Source: Actinomycetota bacterium
GTDB lineage: Bacteria > Actinomycetota > CADDZG01 > JAHWKV01
Direction of reading: 5' to 3'
DNA: 64,000 bases
Assembly: GCA_019347715.1 (NCBI GenBank)
Contig: JAHWKU010000003.1
Span: 120,871 to 184,870 of the forward strand
In this document: piece after piece, positions 40,513-49,934 of the stretch
How the letters are laid out: every line of letters starts with the position of its first letter
Position numbering within the stretch: the first letter of the stretch is position 1
The notes under the pieces: generated by a model
Seen by the model: only the letters and a program-made list of their open reading frames with translations
Told to the model about the DNA's origin: nothing
Databases searched by the model: none
Made by a program: the position numbers and the translations under genes

Positions 40513-41690
40513 CCGGATCTCTAGATCGGCAAAAGGTCGCTGCGGCCAGGCTTTGGGCCGCAACTCATTATCCCTATCTTGCCTCCGCTCTCTTTGCGTC
40601 GCGGGTGATCCCGACTCCAGGGACGAATGCGGTGGCCGTCGACGACAGATGGAACCTCTATGTCGATCCCGATCTGGTAGGGCAATGGACGATAGAGGGA
40701 ATTGGTGGGGTGCTCGTGCACCACACCGGACACTTGCTCAGAGATCACGCAGGCAGGGCCCGAGCTCTTGGAGTTGATCGCAAAACCGCGAAGGAATGGA
40801 CCCTTGCGGCAGACGCGGAGATCAACGACGACTTGGACGAAGATCTTGACGTTCCCGGAACCCCGGTGACACCAGAGGCCTTGGGCTTAGAGGCAGGCAG
40901 GCTTGCCGAGGAATACTTTCGACGTCTGCTGGAGCACGACCACGACCAAGAGTGCGAGTGCGGAAGCGGCGCCGACGGCCAACCCCGGGATTGGGACCAA
41001 GGGGGGCCGGGCGTCTCGAAGAATTCTGCTCATCTGCTTCGGTGCCAAGTTGCCTCCGAGATTCTTCGGGAGTTCAGGGGCAAAGAGCCTGGGGCCATGC
41101 CTATGAGCTTTGTGCGATGGGCAGAAGAGTTCCTAAACCCACGGATCGACTGGAGAAGACTTCTTGCCGCAGAAATCCGAAGAGGCATCGCAAACGTCTC
41201 GGGGAAAGTCGACTACACCTACACGCGGCCATCGCGACGCGCTTCGGTAACAAAAGAATTCATCCTGCCTTCCTTGAGGAAGCCTATCCCCGATGTTGCC
41301 GTCGTGGTGGACACGTCGGGAAGCATGTCGGAGAAGCAGCTGGGCCAGGTCCTTGCTGAGGTGGAGGGTTTGCTTCGATCCGTCGGATTGGGCAAGCAAA
41401 GACTTCGCGTTCTCTCCTTTGACGCCGACGCGCACACCGTTCAGCGTGTCTCGTCGGCCAAGCAAGTTGAGCTGATAGGTGGGGGAGGAACGAACATGGG
41501 GGAGGGGATTCGCAAAGCGTTGCAGCTGCGTCCTCGTCCCGGAGTGGTAATCGTACTGACCGACGGGTACACGCCTTGGCCATCCGAAGCGCCCCGGGGA
41601 GCTCAGGTGATCGTTGGCCTGATTGGGAATGGCGACTGGCCGGTTCCAGGATGGGCGAAAGTGGTACGGATAGAAGAGGAGGCCGCCTGA
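40509..41690 (+). CDS. VWA domain protein with DUF2201-type putative metallopeptidase domain
   Basis: 393 residues from the GTG overlapping the MoxR stop. The N-terminal part (about 1-150) resembles the DUF2201 putative metallopeptidase region: YPYLASALFASRVIP and VLVHHTGHLLRDHAGRA near 70, where the HExxH motif reads HHTGH, so catalysis is doubtful. The C-terminal part is a VWA fold with an intact MIDAS: VVVDTSGSMSE near 268, GGGTNMGEG near 325 and VIVLTDGYTPWP near 357. MoxR/VWA pairs form chaperone-like complexes; the client here is unknown. Confidence 0.82.
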   Translation: MTGSLDRQKVAAARLWAATHYPYLASALFASRVIPTPGTNAVAVDDRWNLYVDPDLVGQWTIEGIGGVLVHHTGHLLRDHAGRARALGVDRKTAKEWTLAADAEINDDLDEDLDVPGTPVTPEALGLEAGRLAEEYFRRLLEHDHDQECECGSGADGQPRDWDQGGPGVSKNSAHLLRCQVASEILREFRGKEPGAMPMSFVRWAEEFLNPRIDWRRLLAAEIRRGIANVSGKVDYTYTRPSRRASVTKEFILPSLRKPIPDVAVVVDTSGSMSEKQLGQVLAEVEGLLRSVGLGKQRLRVLSFDADAHTVQRVSSAKQVELIGGGGTNMGEGIRKALQLRPRPGVVIVLTDGYTPWPSEAPRGAQVIVGLIGNGDWPVPGWAKVVRIEEEAA

Positions 41691-42553
41691 GCCGCAAGAC
41701 CTGGTACCGAAACCTGCCCAAGGTCTCGGTGCAAGTTGAGTGCTCGAATGCTGTGCACCGGATCTCCTGGCGGGCCGGAAAGCTGGTTTTGCACGATCAC
41801 GACGTCGAGGCAGAACGGGCCCTCGTCGCTCTCGGAAGTGATCCCTGTTATTGCATAGGGCTTTTCGAGGCATGGCAACAGGGACAGAACTCTCCTTTTG
41901 AGGCGCTCGAGATCCTTCTCAGCGAGGATCTCGATTGGTCGCTCGAGTTTCAGCCAAGGCTGGCTAAGTTACGTTCGGCGCTGCAGGCTGGCGGCGGCCC
42001 ATTGGTTGCGCAGCTGTATCAAAAGGAGCTTACCCACCACGTTCTGTTCTCTGCACCGTTCGAGCTTCGAAAGATGTTCGGCCTATCCACCGTGGTCGCC
42101 GCTGCAAAGAGTTGGGACGAAGACGCGCATTTCCGCGCCGAGTGGGGCCCCGTCTTCGAAGGCGTTCTTGCGCGCCGGGCTATCGCCGCATTGCAGGAAA
42201 ACGTCGAAGGATGGAATCCAAGGCTTGCTCCGCATGCGATAACGACTTTGGAGTGCTGGGCAGTCCGCTCAACCGAGACACCGACGATTGCCGGAAGTAT
42301 CGCCACGAATGGCGGCTTCGCACTCCTCAATCTCCCTCTCACCTGGCTCGTCGACGTATGGGCCGCTGGGATCGCAGTGGTCGACGATTGCTTCGTGCTC
42401 GATCTCGTTGATGTAGACCGCGATCAATCGTCGATGAACGTGATTGCCGCCCGCTGGGAACGAAATCTGGGGAGGTCCGTACCGGTTACTTCACCCGCGT
42501 GCGTAACTCGGTCAAGCGGTGGCGGCTTCCATCTGAGCTGGGGAGATTGGTAA
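41687..42553 (+). CDS. Unknown protein, third member of the MoxR/VWA operon
   Basis: Not recognised. About 288 residues, soluble and mixed alpha/beta, with many Trp residues (TWYRNLPKVSVQVEC at the start, GFHLSWGDW at the very end). The start is uncertain: CTG at 41687 overlaps the VWA stop (CTGA) and sits 4 bases after AGGAGG, parallel to the GTGA and TTGA junctions elsewhere. GTG at 41732 would cut off the first conserved-looking stretch. Its position suggests an accessory or client of the MoxR/VWA machine. The enolase-family gene converges 4 bases beyond its end. Confidence 0.6.
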   Translation: MSRKTWYRNLPKVSVQVECSNAVHRISWRAGKLVLHDHDVEAERALVALGSDPCYCIGLFEAWQQGQNSPFEALEILLSEDLDWSLEFQPRLAKLRSALQAGGGPLVAQLYQKELTHHVLFSAPFELRKMFGLSTVVAAAKSWDEDAHFRAEWGPVFEGVLARRAIAALQENVEGWNPRLAPHAITTLECWAVRSTETPTIAGSIATNGGFALLNLPLTWLVDVWAAGIAVVDDCFVLDLVDVDRDQSSMNVIAARWERNLGRSVPVTSPACVTRSSGGGFHLSWGDW

Positions 42554-42557
42554 AGGT

Positions 42558-43700
42558 TTAGAGAAGAGTCCCGTACGTCTTTAGTTTCTCTTCGTCGATC
42601 TCGACGCCCAGCCCAGGAAGACTGGGAATCTCGAGAAGTCCGTTCTCATTCGGAAGTATCGGCTCGGTCAGCATCGCGTCCCTTGCCTCCGGAACCCATC
42701 CGGGTGGATCGAATGGAAACTCGAGCCAGTTCGCATTTTCTGCTGCTACCGCAAGGTGCAGGTTTGCGGCGAGGCCGAGACCATGGCTCCAGGTGTGCGG
42801 AGAGAAGCGAAGCCCTCGCTGCATGGATTCGCGCGCCAGGTCCCAGGCTCCCGTTACTCCTCCGGTGAAGACAAGGTCAGGCTGAACGACATCGACGCCT
42901 TCTGCTTCCATCAGCAGCCTCACGAGCGATGGTTCTCCGTGGAGTTCCCCCGCGGCGATAGCGACCTTCGTGTTTTTGGCCAGCTCCCTGTAGCCCCCCA
43001 GGTCGAACATGTCCAAAGGCTCCTCGAGCCATTCCACCCCATGGTCCTCCATAGCGTCGGCAGTGTTGAGGGCCCTTCCGAGATCCCATACCGGTCCCTT
43101 CGCAAAGGTATCGACGCGCCATGCCTGATTTGCGTCGCACATCAAGGTGATGTCGTCGCCGATCGCCCTTCGAACCGCCGCGACCAGGGCGATGTCTCGT
43201 TGGATGTCGGGATGCCGCGTCCTGATCTTCATCGCTGTGAAGCCTTGCTCAACAACTGAGACTGCGTGATCTGCCGCTTCCTCGGGAGATCGCAATTCAC
43301 CCGTCGAGGCGTATGGCCGTATCGATTTTGCCTTTGCCTTGGCCCCAAGGAGTTCGGCGATGCTCTTACCTGCCGCCTTTCCACGGATGTCCCAAAATGC
43401 GGTCTCGACGAACCAAGCTCTGATCCCAAGGACCCTGCTGGCAGTGCTCAGGCGTCCGTAGACTTCATCGGTATCGTCGACGTCGAGTCCGATTAGGTAC
43501 GCGCGAAGCAGATTGAGTGGGCCCTTGGCCTCGTCGGCAAACGCAACGCCCCCGGCGATCCCCTCGATGCCTTCATCCGTCCTCAATCGGTAGATGACTG
43601 CTGAATTTTGGGTTGAGGTGTAGCCGGGCACCCATGAGGGGTGAAATGGAGTCTCGAGAGGAAAGTGGAAGAGCCAGGCCTCGATGTCGACGATCTTCAT
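42558..43700 (-). CDS. Mandelate racemase/muconate lactonizing enzyme family protein
   Basis: 380 residues of the enolase superfamily. N-terminal capping domain with KIVDIEAWLFHFPLETPF. Barrel motifs: AMKIRTRH near 155 (KxR in place of KxK), metal ligands in LMCDANQAW near 190, WLEEPLD near 225 and AAGELHGE near 250, and the general base region FSPHTWSHGLGLAANL near 305. It abstracts a proton alpha to a carboxylate; likely a sugar-acid dehydratase or related enzyme, but the substrate cannot be told. Confidence 0.85.
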   Translation of the reverse strand: MKIVDIEAWLFHFPLETPFHPSWVPGYTSTQNSAVIYRLRTDEGIEGIAGGVAFADEAKGPLNLLRAYLIGLDVDDTDEVYGRLSTASRVLGIRAWFVETAFWDIRGKAAGKSIAELLGAKAKAKSIRPYASTGELRSPEEAADHAVSVVEQGFTAMKIRTRHPDIQRDIALVAAVRRAIGDDITLMCDANQAWRVDTFAKGPVWDLGRALNTADAMEDHGVEWLEEPLDMFDLGGYRELAKNTKVAIAAGELHGEPSLVRLLMEAEGVDVVQPDLVFTGGVTGAWDLARESMQRGLRFSPHTWSHGLGLAANLHLAVAAENANWLEFPFDPPGWVPEARDAMLTEPILPNENGLLEIPSLPGLGVEIDEEKLKTYGTLL

Positions 43701-43737
43701 CAGTTGGAGAGACTATCGAAATTGATCGGGTTGATGC

Positions 43738-45018
43738 CTAGCGGCTGATTCCGCTTCTTATCATCTCGATGTCTTCCTTCACGGAGGCAGCAGTTTCCTT
43801 AGGCATGATGCCGCCCCTGACTTTCTTCATCGCAATGACGACCGCTAACCCAGCGATCGCAAGGTAGATCACGGACACGATAAGAATGGCGGCCCATGCA
43901 GGCAGGATCTGGGAGAGAGCTGCCGCCGCGGTAAATCCAAGGAAGCCCAAAGCGATCAAGGACAAGAAGCCCGCTCCGAGCGCGAAGGCAAAACCCACGA
44001 ACTTGGCTGAGACCGCTTGGAGGATCTCGGTCTTGGCGAGGGCGACCTCTTTACGGATGAGCGAGCTCGCGTCGGCGGCGATGCTCTTGACGAGCTCCGG
44101 CGTAGAGGAGTCCTCAAGTGATGTCAGGTCGATTGCCGTCTCGGTTTTCGGTCGAGCTATTTCGCGATCCGACAGGCCCAGCTGTTCCTCCGCCAGGACT
44201 GCGTTCAGCTCGGCTCCGTAGAGGAAGAGTCTGGAAGCCAGATAGATGAGTACGAGCACCCCCAATGTAGCCGCGAAAGTCCCATACACCTCCGAAGCTG
44301 AGCTCATCGTTCGGGTTGCGTACCAAGACCCGGCGATCTTCAGAATCAGCCACCCCGCGGCCCCCAGTAAAGCTCCAGGCAACAGGCTTCTCCAAGACGG
44401 TCCCGATCCTCTTACAAGGACGCGGTAAGCCACGAGGAACAGGACCACGTCGAGACCGAAGGCAATGATGCCGCCGGCGATCTTCATGACCACTGCGATC
44501 GCGTCGTCGCCTCTTGCTCCACCCGCGAACCCGGCAACCGAGGCAGCGCCGAGCGCCAGAGCGCCCAGACCCAACAGCGACCCAAAGGAATTGAACTTCA
44601 ATTTGAGGATGCTGTCCGGGGCCGGCCGTCTGAAGATCCTCCCGAGGGCGTGCCGGCATGCCTGGATGACTCCTATGCCCGACCAGATGAGTCCGATCAA
44701 ACCAAGAAGCCCGGTGGCGGCTCTTCCCTCTTGGAGAGCATCTAGGTTATCGCCTAGCAAGGGGGCGATTCCGGGAACCGTCTCGGCGATCCTGTCGATT
44801 ATCCGTCCCTGAAACTCGGGATTGCCTGCCAGAAGGAATCCAGTAACCGAAAATCCAAGCAGCAGCAGCGGAAACAGCGACAGAAACCCGAAATAGGTGA
44901 TGGCAGACGCCAGATAGCGTGCGGAATCGTCCTTGTATCGCTCCTGGACTCTTTTCGCGATAACGACAATCCGATTGTCGGCGAAGGACTTTTTGGTGTC
45001 TTGCTCTCTAGTTGACAT
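43738..45018 (-). CDS. YihY/BrkB membrane protein fused to a holin-X-like domain
   Basis: 426 residues. Residues 20-290 form a YihY (UPF0761) domain with about six helices: YLASAITYFGFLSLFPLLLLG, SGIGVIQACRHALGRIF, VLIYLASRLFLYGAELNAVLAEE. After a linker, residues 315-420 resemble the actinobacterial holin superfamily X / phage_holin_3_6 type: LVKSIAADASSLIRKEVALAKTEI, then two hydrophobic helices. The two domains usually occur as separate proteins. Function unknown. It is divergent from the DUF4235 gene. Confidence 0.78.
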   Translation of the reverse strand: MSTREQDTKKSFADNRIVVIAKRVQERYKDDSARYLASAITYFGFLSLFPLLLLGFSVTGFLLAGNPEFQGRIIDRIAETVPGIAPLLGDNLDALQEGRAATGLLGLIGLIWSGIGVIQACRHALGRIFRRPAPDSILKLKFNSFGSLLGLGALALGAASVAGFAGGARGDDAIAVVMKIAGGIIAFGLDVVLFLVAYRVLVRGSGPSWRSLLPGALLGAAGWLILKIAGSWYATRTMSSASEVYGTFAATLGVLVLIYLASRLFLYGAELNAVLAEEQLGLSDREIARPKTETAIDLTSLEDSSTPELVKSIAADASSLIRKEVALAKTEILQAVSAKFVGFAFALGAGFLSLIALGFLGFTAAAALSQILPAWAAILIVSVIYLAIAGLAVVIAMKKVRGGIMPKETAASVKEDIEMIRSGISR

Positions 45019-45110
45019 GGGTATCGCCTATGTACCCGCTCTCGAGGCCAGCTATTCGCACCAGGGCTCCGGGCGCTGTCTGCGGGTTAAAGTTCTTCCC
45101 GGAGGTGAAC

Positions 45111-45371
45111 ATGAACGAAACTTCTTATCGAGGAGGCGTGGCCAGAAAGCTCCTCGCTATTGCGGCTGGGGCTCTCGCAGCCAAATTCGCGATGGCCGCC
45201 GTCGAGCAGATCTGGACACGTGGCTTTCGAAAAGGGATTCCCGAGATGAGCGAGGAGGAGTCGGCTCTGACCAAAATAGCCTGGATCGGCTTGACTGCCG
45301 CTGCCGTCGGGATGGCGCGAGAGCTTGCCCGGGAACTGACGGCACCAAGGGTTCCCGAAGAATCCGCCTAA
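45111..45371 (+). CDS. Small DUF4235-type membrane protein
   Basis: 86 residues from an ATG with GGAGGTG upstream. Two hydrophobic helices: RKLLAIAAGALAAKFAMAAVEQIW near 12-35 and ALTKIAWIGLTAAAVGMAREL near 52-72, with a charged loop and tail between and after. This matches the DUF4235 pattern of small actinobacterial membrane proteins. It lies next to the YihY-holin gene, whose holin-X-like tail is often found beside DUF4235 genes in this phylum (recalled, not checked). Confidence 0.7.
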   Translation: MNETSYRGGVARKLLAIAAGALAAKFAMAAVEQIWTRGFRKGIPEMSEEESALTKIAWIGLTAAAVGMARELARELTAPRVPEESA

Positions 45372-45380
45372 AGTTGGGGC

Positions 45381-46673
45381 ATGGCCGACGTCATAGGGAT
45401 CGGGCTTCTTGGGTGCGGGATCGTAGGCTCGGCGATAACGCGAACTCTCTCCCTTCATTCCGATGAGATCTCAGAGCGGATCGGAGCTCGCCTAGAAGTC
45501 AAAAGGGTTGCCGTTCGCAACCTTTCCAAGGAACGTGACGTCCCCGTCGCGAAAGAGCTCTTCACAAATGATCCCCGTTCGGTCATCGAAGCTGATGACG
45601 TGCAAATTGTGGTCGAGGTCATGGGAGGTATCGAGCCTGCGCGCTCTCTGATGCTGGACGCAATGTCGTCAGGCAAGAACATCGTTAGCGCCAACAAAGA
45701 ATTGATCTCCACGTTGGGCCGCGATCTCTTTGATCACGCAGAAAAAAGTGAGGTGGATTTTTACTTCGAAGGATCCGTCGCAGGTGGGATCCCCATCATC
45801 AAACCTCTGAAGGAATCGCTTGCAGGCGAGCGTCTGAACCGGGTGATGGGCATAGTCAACGGCACGACCAATTTTATCCTCACGCGAATGAGCGAACAGG
45901 GCCTCGAGTTTGATCAGGCTCTGGCTGAGGCGGAGCGGCTTGGATATACGGAACTCGATCCAACCGCAGATATCGAAGGTTTCGACGCGGCCGCCAAGCT
46001 CTCGATCCTCGCCAGCATCGCGTTCAACGCGCGCGTTGTGGCCGGTGATGTCTACCGCGAGGGGATCACGGGTGTTTCCCAAAGAGACATAGCTTTCGCC
46101 AGGACTCTCGGTTACGTCGTGAAACTTCTTGCCATCGCGGAGCTCGTGGATGGCGAAGTCGCCGTCCGCGTTCATCCCGCGATGCTGCCCACCACTCATC
46201 CCCTGGCATCCGTGCGTGAAAATCTGAACGCCGTCTTCGTCGAAGGCGAGCAGGTGGGTGAGCTGATGTTCTATGGCCGGGGAGCGGGTGGTCCCCCGAC
46301 TGCAACATCGGTGGTGGGTGACATAGTCGACGTGGCCCGAAACATCCAGAAGGGCACTCGCGGAGTCGGATGCACTTGCTACGGCCGCACGGCACGGATT
46401 CGCCACATGGATGAAACTCTCTGCCAGTACTACATCCTTCTTGAAGTCCTCGACCGGCCCGGGGTGCTGGCCCAGGTCGCACAAGCGTTTGCCGACAACG
46501 ACGTGAGTATCAAAAGTGTGTGGCAGGAAGGATTCGGGGACGAAGCGAGGCTGGTGATGGTGACCCATCTCGCAGTTGAAAAGAATTTCCAAGCCCTCGT
46601 CGCGCGGCTGAATGGACTGGAAGTCGTCGAAGAGGTTGCGTCGGCAATGCGCGTTCAGTCGGCGGAAGACTGA
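45381..46673 (+). CDS. hom: Homoserine dehydrogenase
   Basis: 430 residues. The NAD(P)-binding loop [14 protein letters not shown] is at the start; [11 protein letters not shown] near 100, [14 protein letters not shown] near 158 and the catalytic-region [20 protein letters not shown] near 195 follow. A C-terminal ACT domain ([21 protein letters not shown], about 352-430) indicates allosteric feedback by threonine. It makes homoserine for threonine and methionine. First gene of hom-thrC-thrB; its stop overlaps the thrC ATG. Confidence 0.95.
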   Translation: MADVIGIGLLGCGIVGSAITRTLSLHSDEISERIGARLEVKRVAVRNLSKERDVPVAKELFTNDPRSVIEADDVQIVVEVMGGIEPARSLMLDAMSSGKNIVSANKELISTLGRDLFDHAEKSEVDFYFEGSVAGGIPIIKPLKESLAGERLNRVMGIVNGTTNFILTRMSEQGLEFDQALAEAERLGYTELDPTADIEGFDAAAKLSILASIAFNARVVAGDVYREGITGVSQRDIAFARTLGYVVKLLAIAELVDGEVAVRVHPAMLPTTHPLASVRENLNAVFVEGEQVGELMFYGRGAGGPPTATSVVGDIVDVARNIQKGTRGVGCTCYGRTARIRHMDETLCQYYILLEVLDRPGVLAQVAQAFADNDVSIKSVWQEGFGDEARLVMVTHLAVEKNFQALVARLNGLEVVEEVASAMRVQSAED

Positions 46674-47734
46674 TGGCGCGGCCCCCGATGTGGGAGGGAG
46701 TGATCGGAGCCTATCGAGACCGCCTTCCGGTCTCGGATGCAACTCCAATAGTCACTCTTGGAGAAGGAAACACTCCTCTCGTTCGCTCCGAACGTCTCTC
46801 GGAGATCACTGGGTGCGACGTGCATCTGAAGTTCGAAGGGGCCAATCCGACGGGTTCGTTCAAGGACCGCGGTATGACTCTGGCGGTTTCCAAAGCGCTC
46901 GAAGCGGGGGCGAAGGCGATTGCTTGCGCGTCCACAGGCAACACATCGGCCTCCGCTTCCGCATACGCCGCTCGCGCCGGTATGACCTGCGCGGTGCTGA
47001 TTCCAGAGGGCAACGTGGCTTTGGGGAAGCTGGCCCAAGCTCTTGCACATGGGGCTACCGTGTTGGAGGTGAGGGGAAACTTCGACCGGGCCCTCGAGGT
47101 GACCCGCAAGCTCGAGGATGCCTATCCCGTCACTCTGGTGAATTCCATCAATCCATTTCGAATAGAAGGGCAGAAGACGGCTGCATTCGAGGTGTGCGAT
47201 CGACTTGGTTCGCCTCCCGACTATCACCTGATGCCAGTTGGCAACGCCGGCAACATCACCTCGTATTGGAAGGGATACAACGAATACCTCGATGAAGGGC
47301 TCATTCAATCTCTGCCGGTGATGTTTGGTTTTCAGGCTGAAGGCGCCTCACCGATAGTGAAGGGTCATCCGATTGACGATCCTAAGACCATCGCGACCGC
47401 GATCCGCATCGGTAATCCCGCTTCTTGGGATGGCGCTGTTTCTGCGGCGCGGGACTCCGGAGGAGAAATCCGAGCGGTAAGGGACAAGGAGATCTTGCAT
47501 TACTACAAGGAGCTTGCTTCGAAGGAAGGCCTCTTTGCCGAACTCGCATCCGCTGCCTCGGTTGCCGGTTTGATGCAGCTGTCGGAAGAGGGAAAGCTGA
47601 AATCCGGCAAGACAGTGGTCTGCGTTCTTACCGGCCACGGGCTGAAGGATCCGCACTGGGCAATATCAGGTGCTCCCAAGCCGAAGCTGCTGGATCCGGA
47701 AGTGGACGCGGTGGCCGAGGCGCTGGGTCTGTGA
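46673..47734 (+). CDS. thrC: Threonine synthase
   Basis: 353 residues, a fold-II PLP enzyme of the short (actinobacterial) type. PLP lysine Lys64 lies in [11 protein letters not shown]; the phosphate-binding glycine loop is [15 protein letters not shown] near 187, with [11 protein letters not shown] in between. It converts O-phosphohomoserine to threonine. Overlaps of one base at both ends (TGATG) couple it to hom and thrB. Confidence 0.95.
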   Translation: MARPPMWEGVIGAYRDRLPVSDATPIVTLGEGNTPLVRSERLSEITGCDVHLKFEGANPTGSFKDRGMTLAVSKALEAGAKAIACASTGNTSASASAYAARAGMTCAVLIPEGNVALGKLAQALAHGATVLEVRGNFDRALEVTRKLEDAYPVTLVNSINPFRIEGQKTAAFEVCDRLGSPPDYHLMPVGNAGNITSYWKGYNEYLDEGLIQSLPVMFGFQAEGASPIVKGHPIDDPKTIATAIRIGNPASWDGAVSAARDSGGEIRAVRDKEILHYYKELASKEGLFAELASAASVAGLMQLSEEGKLKSGKTVVCVLTGHGLKDPHWAISGAPKPKLLDPEVDAVAEALGL

Positions 47735-48597
47735 TGGATATCGAGATAAAAGTGCCGGCGACGGTCGCCAACCTCGGCCCAGGTTTCGATTGCCTCGGCG
47801 CGGCCGTCGGGATGTACCTTCGTCTTCGGGTCAGTCTCTCCGAGAGTGCGGCGGTGACCGGCGTGGGGAGGACACGGCCCCCGGAAGAGAACCTGACTCA
47901 CCGAGCGGTCAGAACAGCTTTCGAAGAGGTTGGGTCCGAAGCACCGCCGATCACCGTCGAGCAGGTTGAGGTCTACCCGAGTGCAAGGGGATTGGGAGCC
48001 AGCGCTTCCGCGATCGTGGCGGGTCTGGTGGCCGCCAGGGAAACCGCCGACCTTGGTTTGAGCGATGCGGATCTTGCCCGTCTTGCAATCCGTATCGAAG
48101 GCCACGCCGACAACGTGCTCCCGGCCTTCTTTGGCGGTCTCGTGTTGTCATCTCCTCACGGGTGGATGCGATTTCAGCCGACCGAAAAAGTGAGTCCCCT
48201 CATTCTTCTCGCAGCACAGAAGTTTCAGACTGAAAAGGCGAGAGCGGTTCTGCCCGCTGAGCTTCCACGCGAAGACGCGGTTGCGAATGCCTCGGCCAGC
48301 GCTGCGCTCGTTGCGGTCCTGACCGGTGTGGAATCCTCTGAAGCTCTCTTCTGGGCAACGGAAGACCGAGTTCATGAGCCTTACCGGCTGCCGCTCATGA
48401 GCGAGACCTTCGAGGTACACCAAGCCATGAGGGCCAAAGGAATTCCAACGGCCCTGGCCGGCGCGGGCCCATCCTTGATCTGCCTCGTCGACTCCGAGCG
48501 CATCGGTGAAGCCGAAGCCGCAGCCAGAAAAACCATTCCCGACGGGTGGGAAGTGTTCATGCCGGGCTGGGACACGGAAGGGGCCAAAGTCCGGTGA
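47734..48597 (+). CDS. thrB: Homoserine kinase
   Basis: 287 residues from the ATG at 47734. GHMP-kinase motifs: VPATVANLGPGFDCLGAAVG at the start, the ATP loop PSARGLGASASAIVAGL near 85, and the C-terminal ALAGAGPSLICLVDS near 240. It phosphorylates homoserine for ThrC. Its stop overlaps the GTG start of the following cyclic diphosphoglycerate synthetase gene, an unusual extension of the threonine operon. Confidence 0.95.
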   Translation: MDIEIKVPATVANLGPGFDCLGAAVGMYLRLRVSLSESAAVTGVGRTRPPEENLTHRAVRTAFEEVGSEAPPITVEQVEVYPSARGLGASASAIVAGLVAARETADLGLSDADLARLAIRIEGHADNVLPAFFGGLVLSSPHGWMRFQPTEKVSPLILLAAQKFQTEKARAVLPAELPREDAVANASASAALVAVLTGVESSEALFWATEDRVHEPYRLPLMSETFEVHQAMRAKGIPTALAGAGPSLICLVDSERIGEAEAAARKTIPDGWEVFMPGWDTEGAKVR

Positions 48598-49934
48598 GCG
48601 ACAAGAGCATCGTCCTCATCGACGGCGAGCACTATCCGCCCGTAGTCGCACGTGCGATATCCATGCTGATGTCTTCCGGCGAACGTCCTGTGGCCGCTTT
48701 GTTGGTAGGAGGCGGGGAGAAGCTCGGACAAAGCGATGTTGACGTCGGTGTCCCCGTCGAGAACGTCGGCGACGACCCTGAGGTGAAGCTGGCCGAGGCC
48801 ATCGAGCGTCTTGAGGTCACCAAAGTTATCGACATCTCAGACGAGCCGGTCCTCGGGTACGTCCAGCGCAGCAGGCTTGCTTCGATCTCCCTCTGGAAAG
48901 GAGCGTCTTATACCGGGGCCGACTTCGCTTTCACGCCTCCCCCGAGGCCCCGCCTATCCAAGGTTCCGTCCGTTTCGGTGATCGGCACTGGAAAACGTAC
49001 CGGCAAGACCGCTGTCGGAGGGGCGACTGCACGAGCGTACGATAAGGCTGGTTTGGACCCGGTCATAGTTGCGATGGGCCGGGGTGGTCCAAAGGACCCA
49101 GAGGTGATCGAAGACTTCGAGTCGCTTACCCCCGAGTCGCTTCTCTCATGGGTCGAAGATGGGCGCCACGCCGCCAGCGACTACATAGAGGATGCGTTGA
49201 CCGCACGGGTCAAAGCGGTTGGGGCATGGCGAGCCGGGGGAGGCATGGCAGGAGCCACGGCACACACCAATTATGAGAAGGCCATCGAGCGAGCCCACGA
49301 CCTCGACCCAGGAATGTTGGTTTGTGAGGGCAGCGGCGCGGCCATACCTCCGGTTCACTGCGACGCAGGCGTACTTATCGTCAACGCCGGGATCGACCCG
49401 GGACACCTTCGAGGCTACTTCGGCCTATATAGGCTCTTGCTGGCAGACCTAGTCGTGCTTACAATGGTAGAGGAATCCATAAGCCGCGGGCAGTTGGCCG
49501 CGCTTGACAGCTGCATCCGCAGCTCGCCTCTAAACGAACCGAAGGTTGCGCAAACCCGATTCCGTCCGGCTCCCCTAGGTGAGGTTTCAGGCAAGAAAGT
49601 CTGGTTCGCTACAACCGCTCCAAAGGAAGCAGGTGAGGTCCTGAAGAGGCACCTGGAAGAAAAGTTCGAAGCCAAAGTGACTTCAATCAGTCACTCATTG
49701 GCCGATAGGGCCAAACTCAAAGAAGAGCTATCGGAGCTGCCGGATGTAGATGTTCTGGCAGTCGAACTGAAGGCCGCCGCAGTCGACATAGTAACTAAGT
49801 TCGGGATTGAAAACGATATCGAAGTTGTTTATGTAGATAATCAGCCGGAGATCGTCAGTGGGCGGGAGTCCACCCTCGATGAGCTTCTCCTAGAAGTGGC
49901 CGGTCTGGCCAAGGAAAGATTCTCGACACAATGA
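48594..49934 (+). CDS. cpgS: Cyclic 2,3-diphosphoglycerate synthetase
   Basis: 446 residues, close to the about 460 of the methanogen enzyme. Seen: an N-terminal VLIDGEHYPPVV, a P-loop GTGKRTGKTAV near 131-141, the glycine-rich AMGRGGPKDPEVI near 165, GAWRAGGGMAGATAHTNYEKAI, VCEGSGAAIPPVHCDAGVLIVNAG and a long C-terminal domain. The family closes 2,3-diphosphoglycerate to the cyclic pyrophosphate at the cost of ATP; the product is a compatible solute and thermoprotectant in some archaea. The next gene supplies the expected substrate. GTGA and ATGA overlaps tie it to thrB and the kinase. Confidence 0.85.
   Translation: MSDKSIVLIDGEHYPPVVARAISMLMSSGERPVAALLVGGGEKLGQSDVDVGVPVENVGDDPEVKLAEAIERLEVTKVIDISDEPVLGYVQRSRLASISLWKGASYTGADFAFTPPPRPRLSKVPSVSVIGTGKRTGKTAVGGATARAYDKAGLDPVIVAMGRGGPKDPEVIEDFESLTPESLLSWVEDGRHAASDYIEDALTARVKAVGAWRAGGGMAGATAHTNYEKAIERAHDLDPGMLVCEGSGAAIPPVHCDAGVLIVNAGIDPGHLRGYFGLYRLLLADLVVLTMVEESISRGQLAALDSCIRSSPLNEPKVAQTRFRPAPLGEVSGKKVWFATTAPKEAGEVLKRHLEEKFEAKVTSISHSLADRAKLKEELSELPDVDVLAVELKAAAVDIVTKFGIENDIEVVYVDNQPEIVSGRESTLDELLLEVAGLAKERFSTQ

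Noticed and set aside
45372..45380. Leader peptide, attenuator or T-box before hom
   Set aside because: Only nine bases separate hom from the DUF4235 gene, and the upstream sequence shows no threonine-rich leader or T-box stem.
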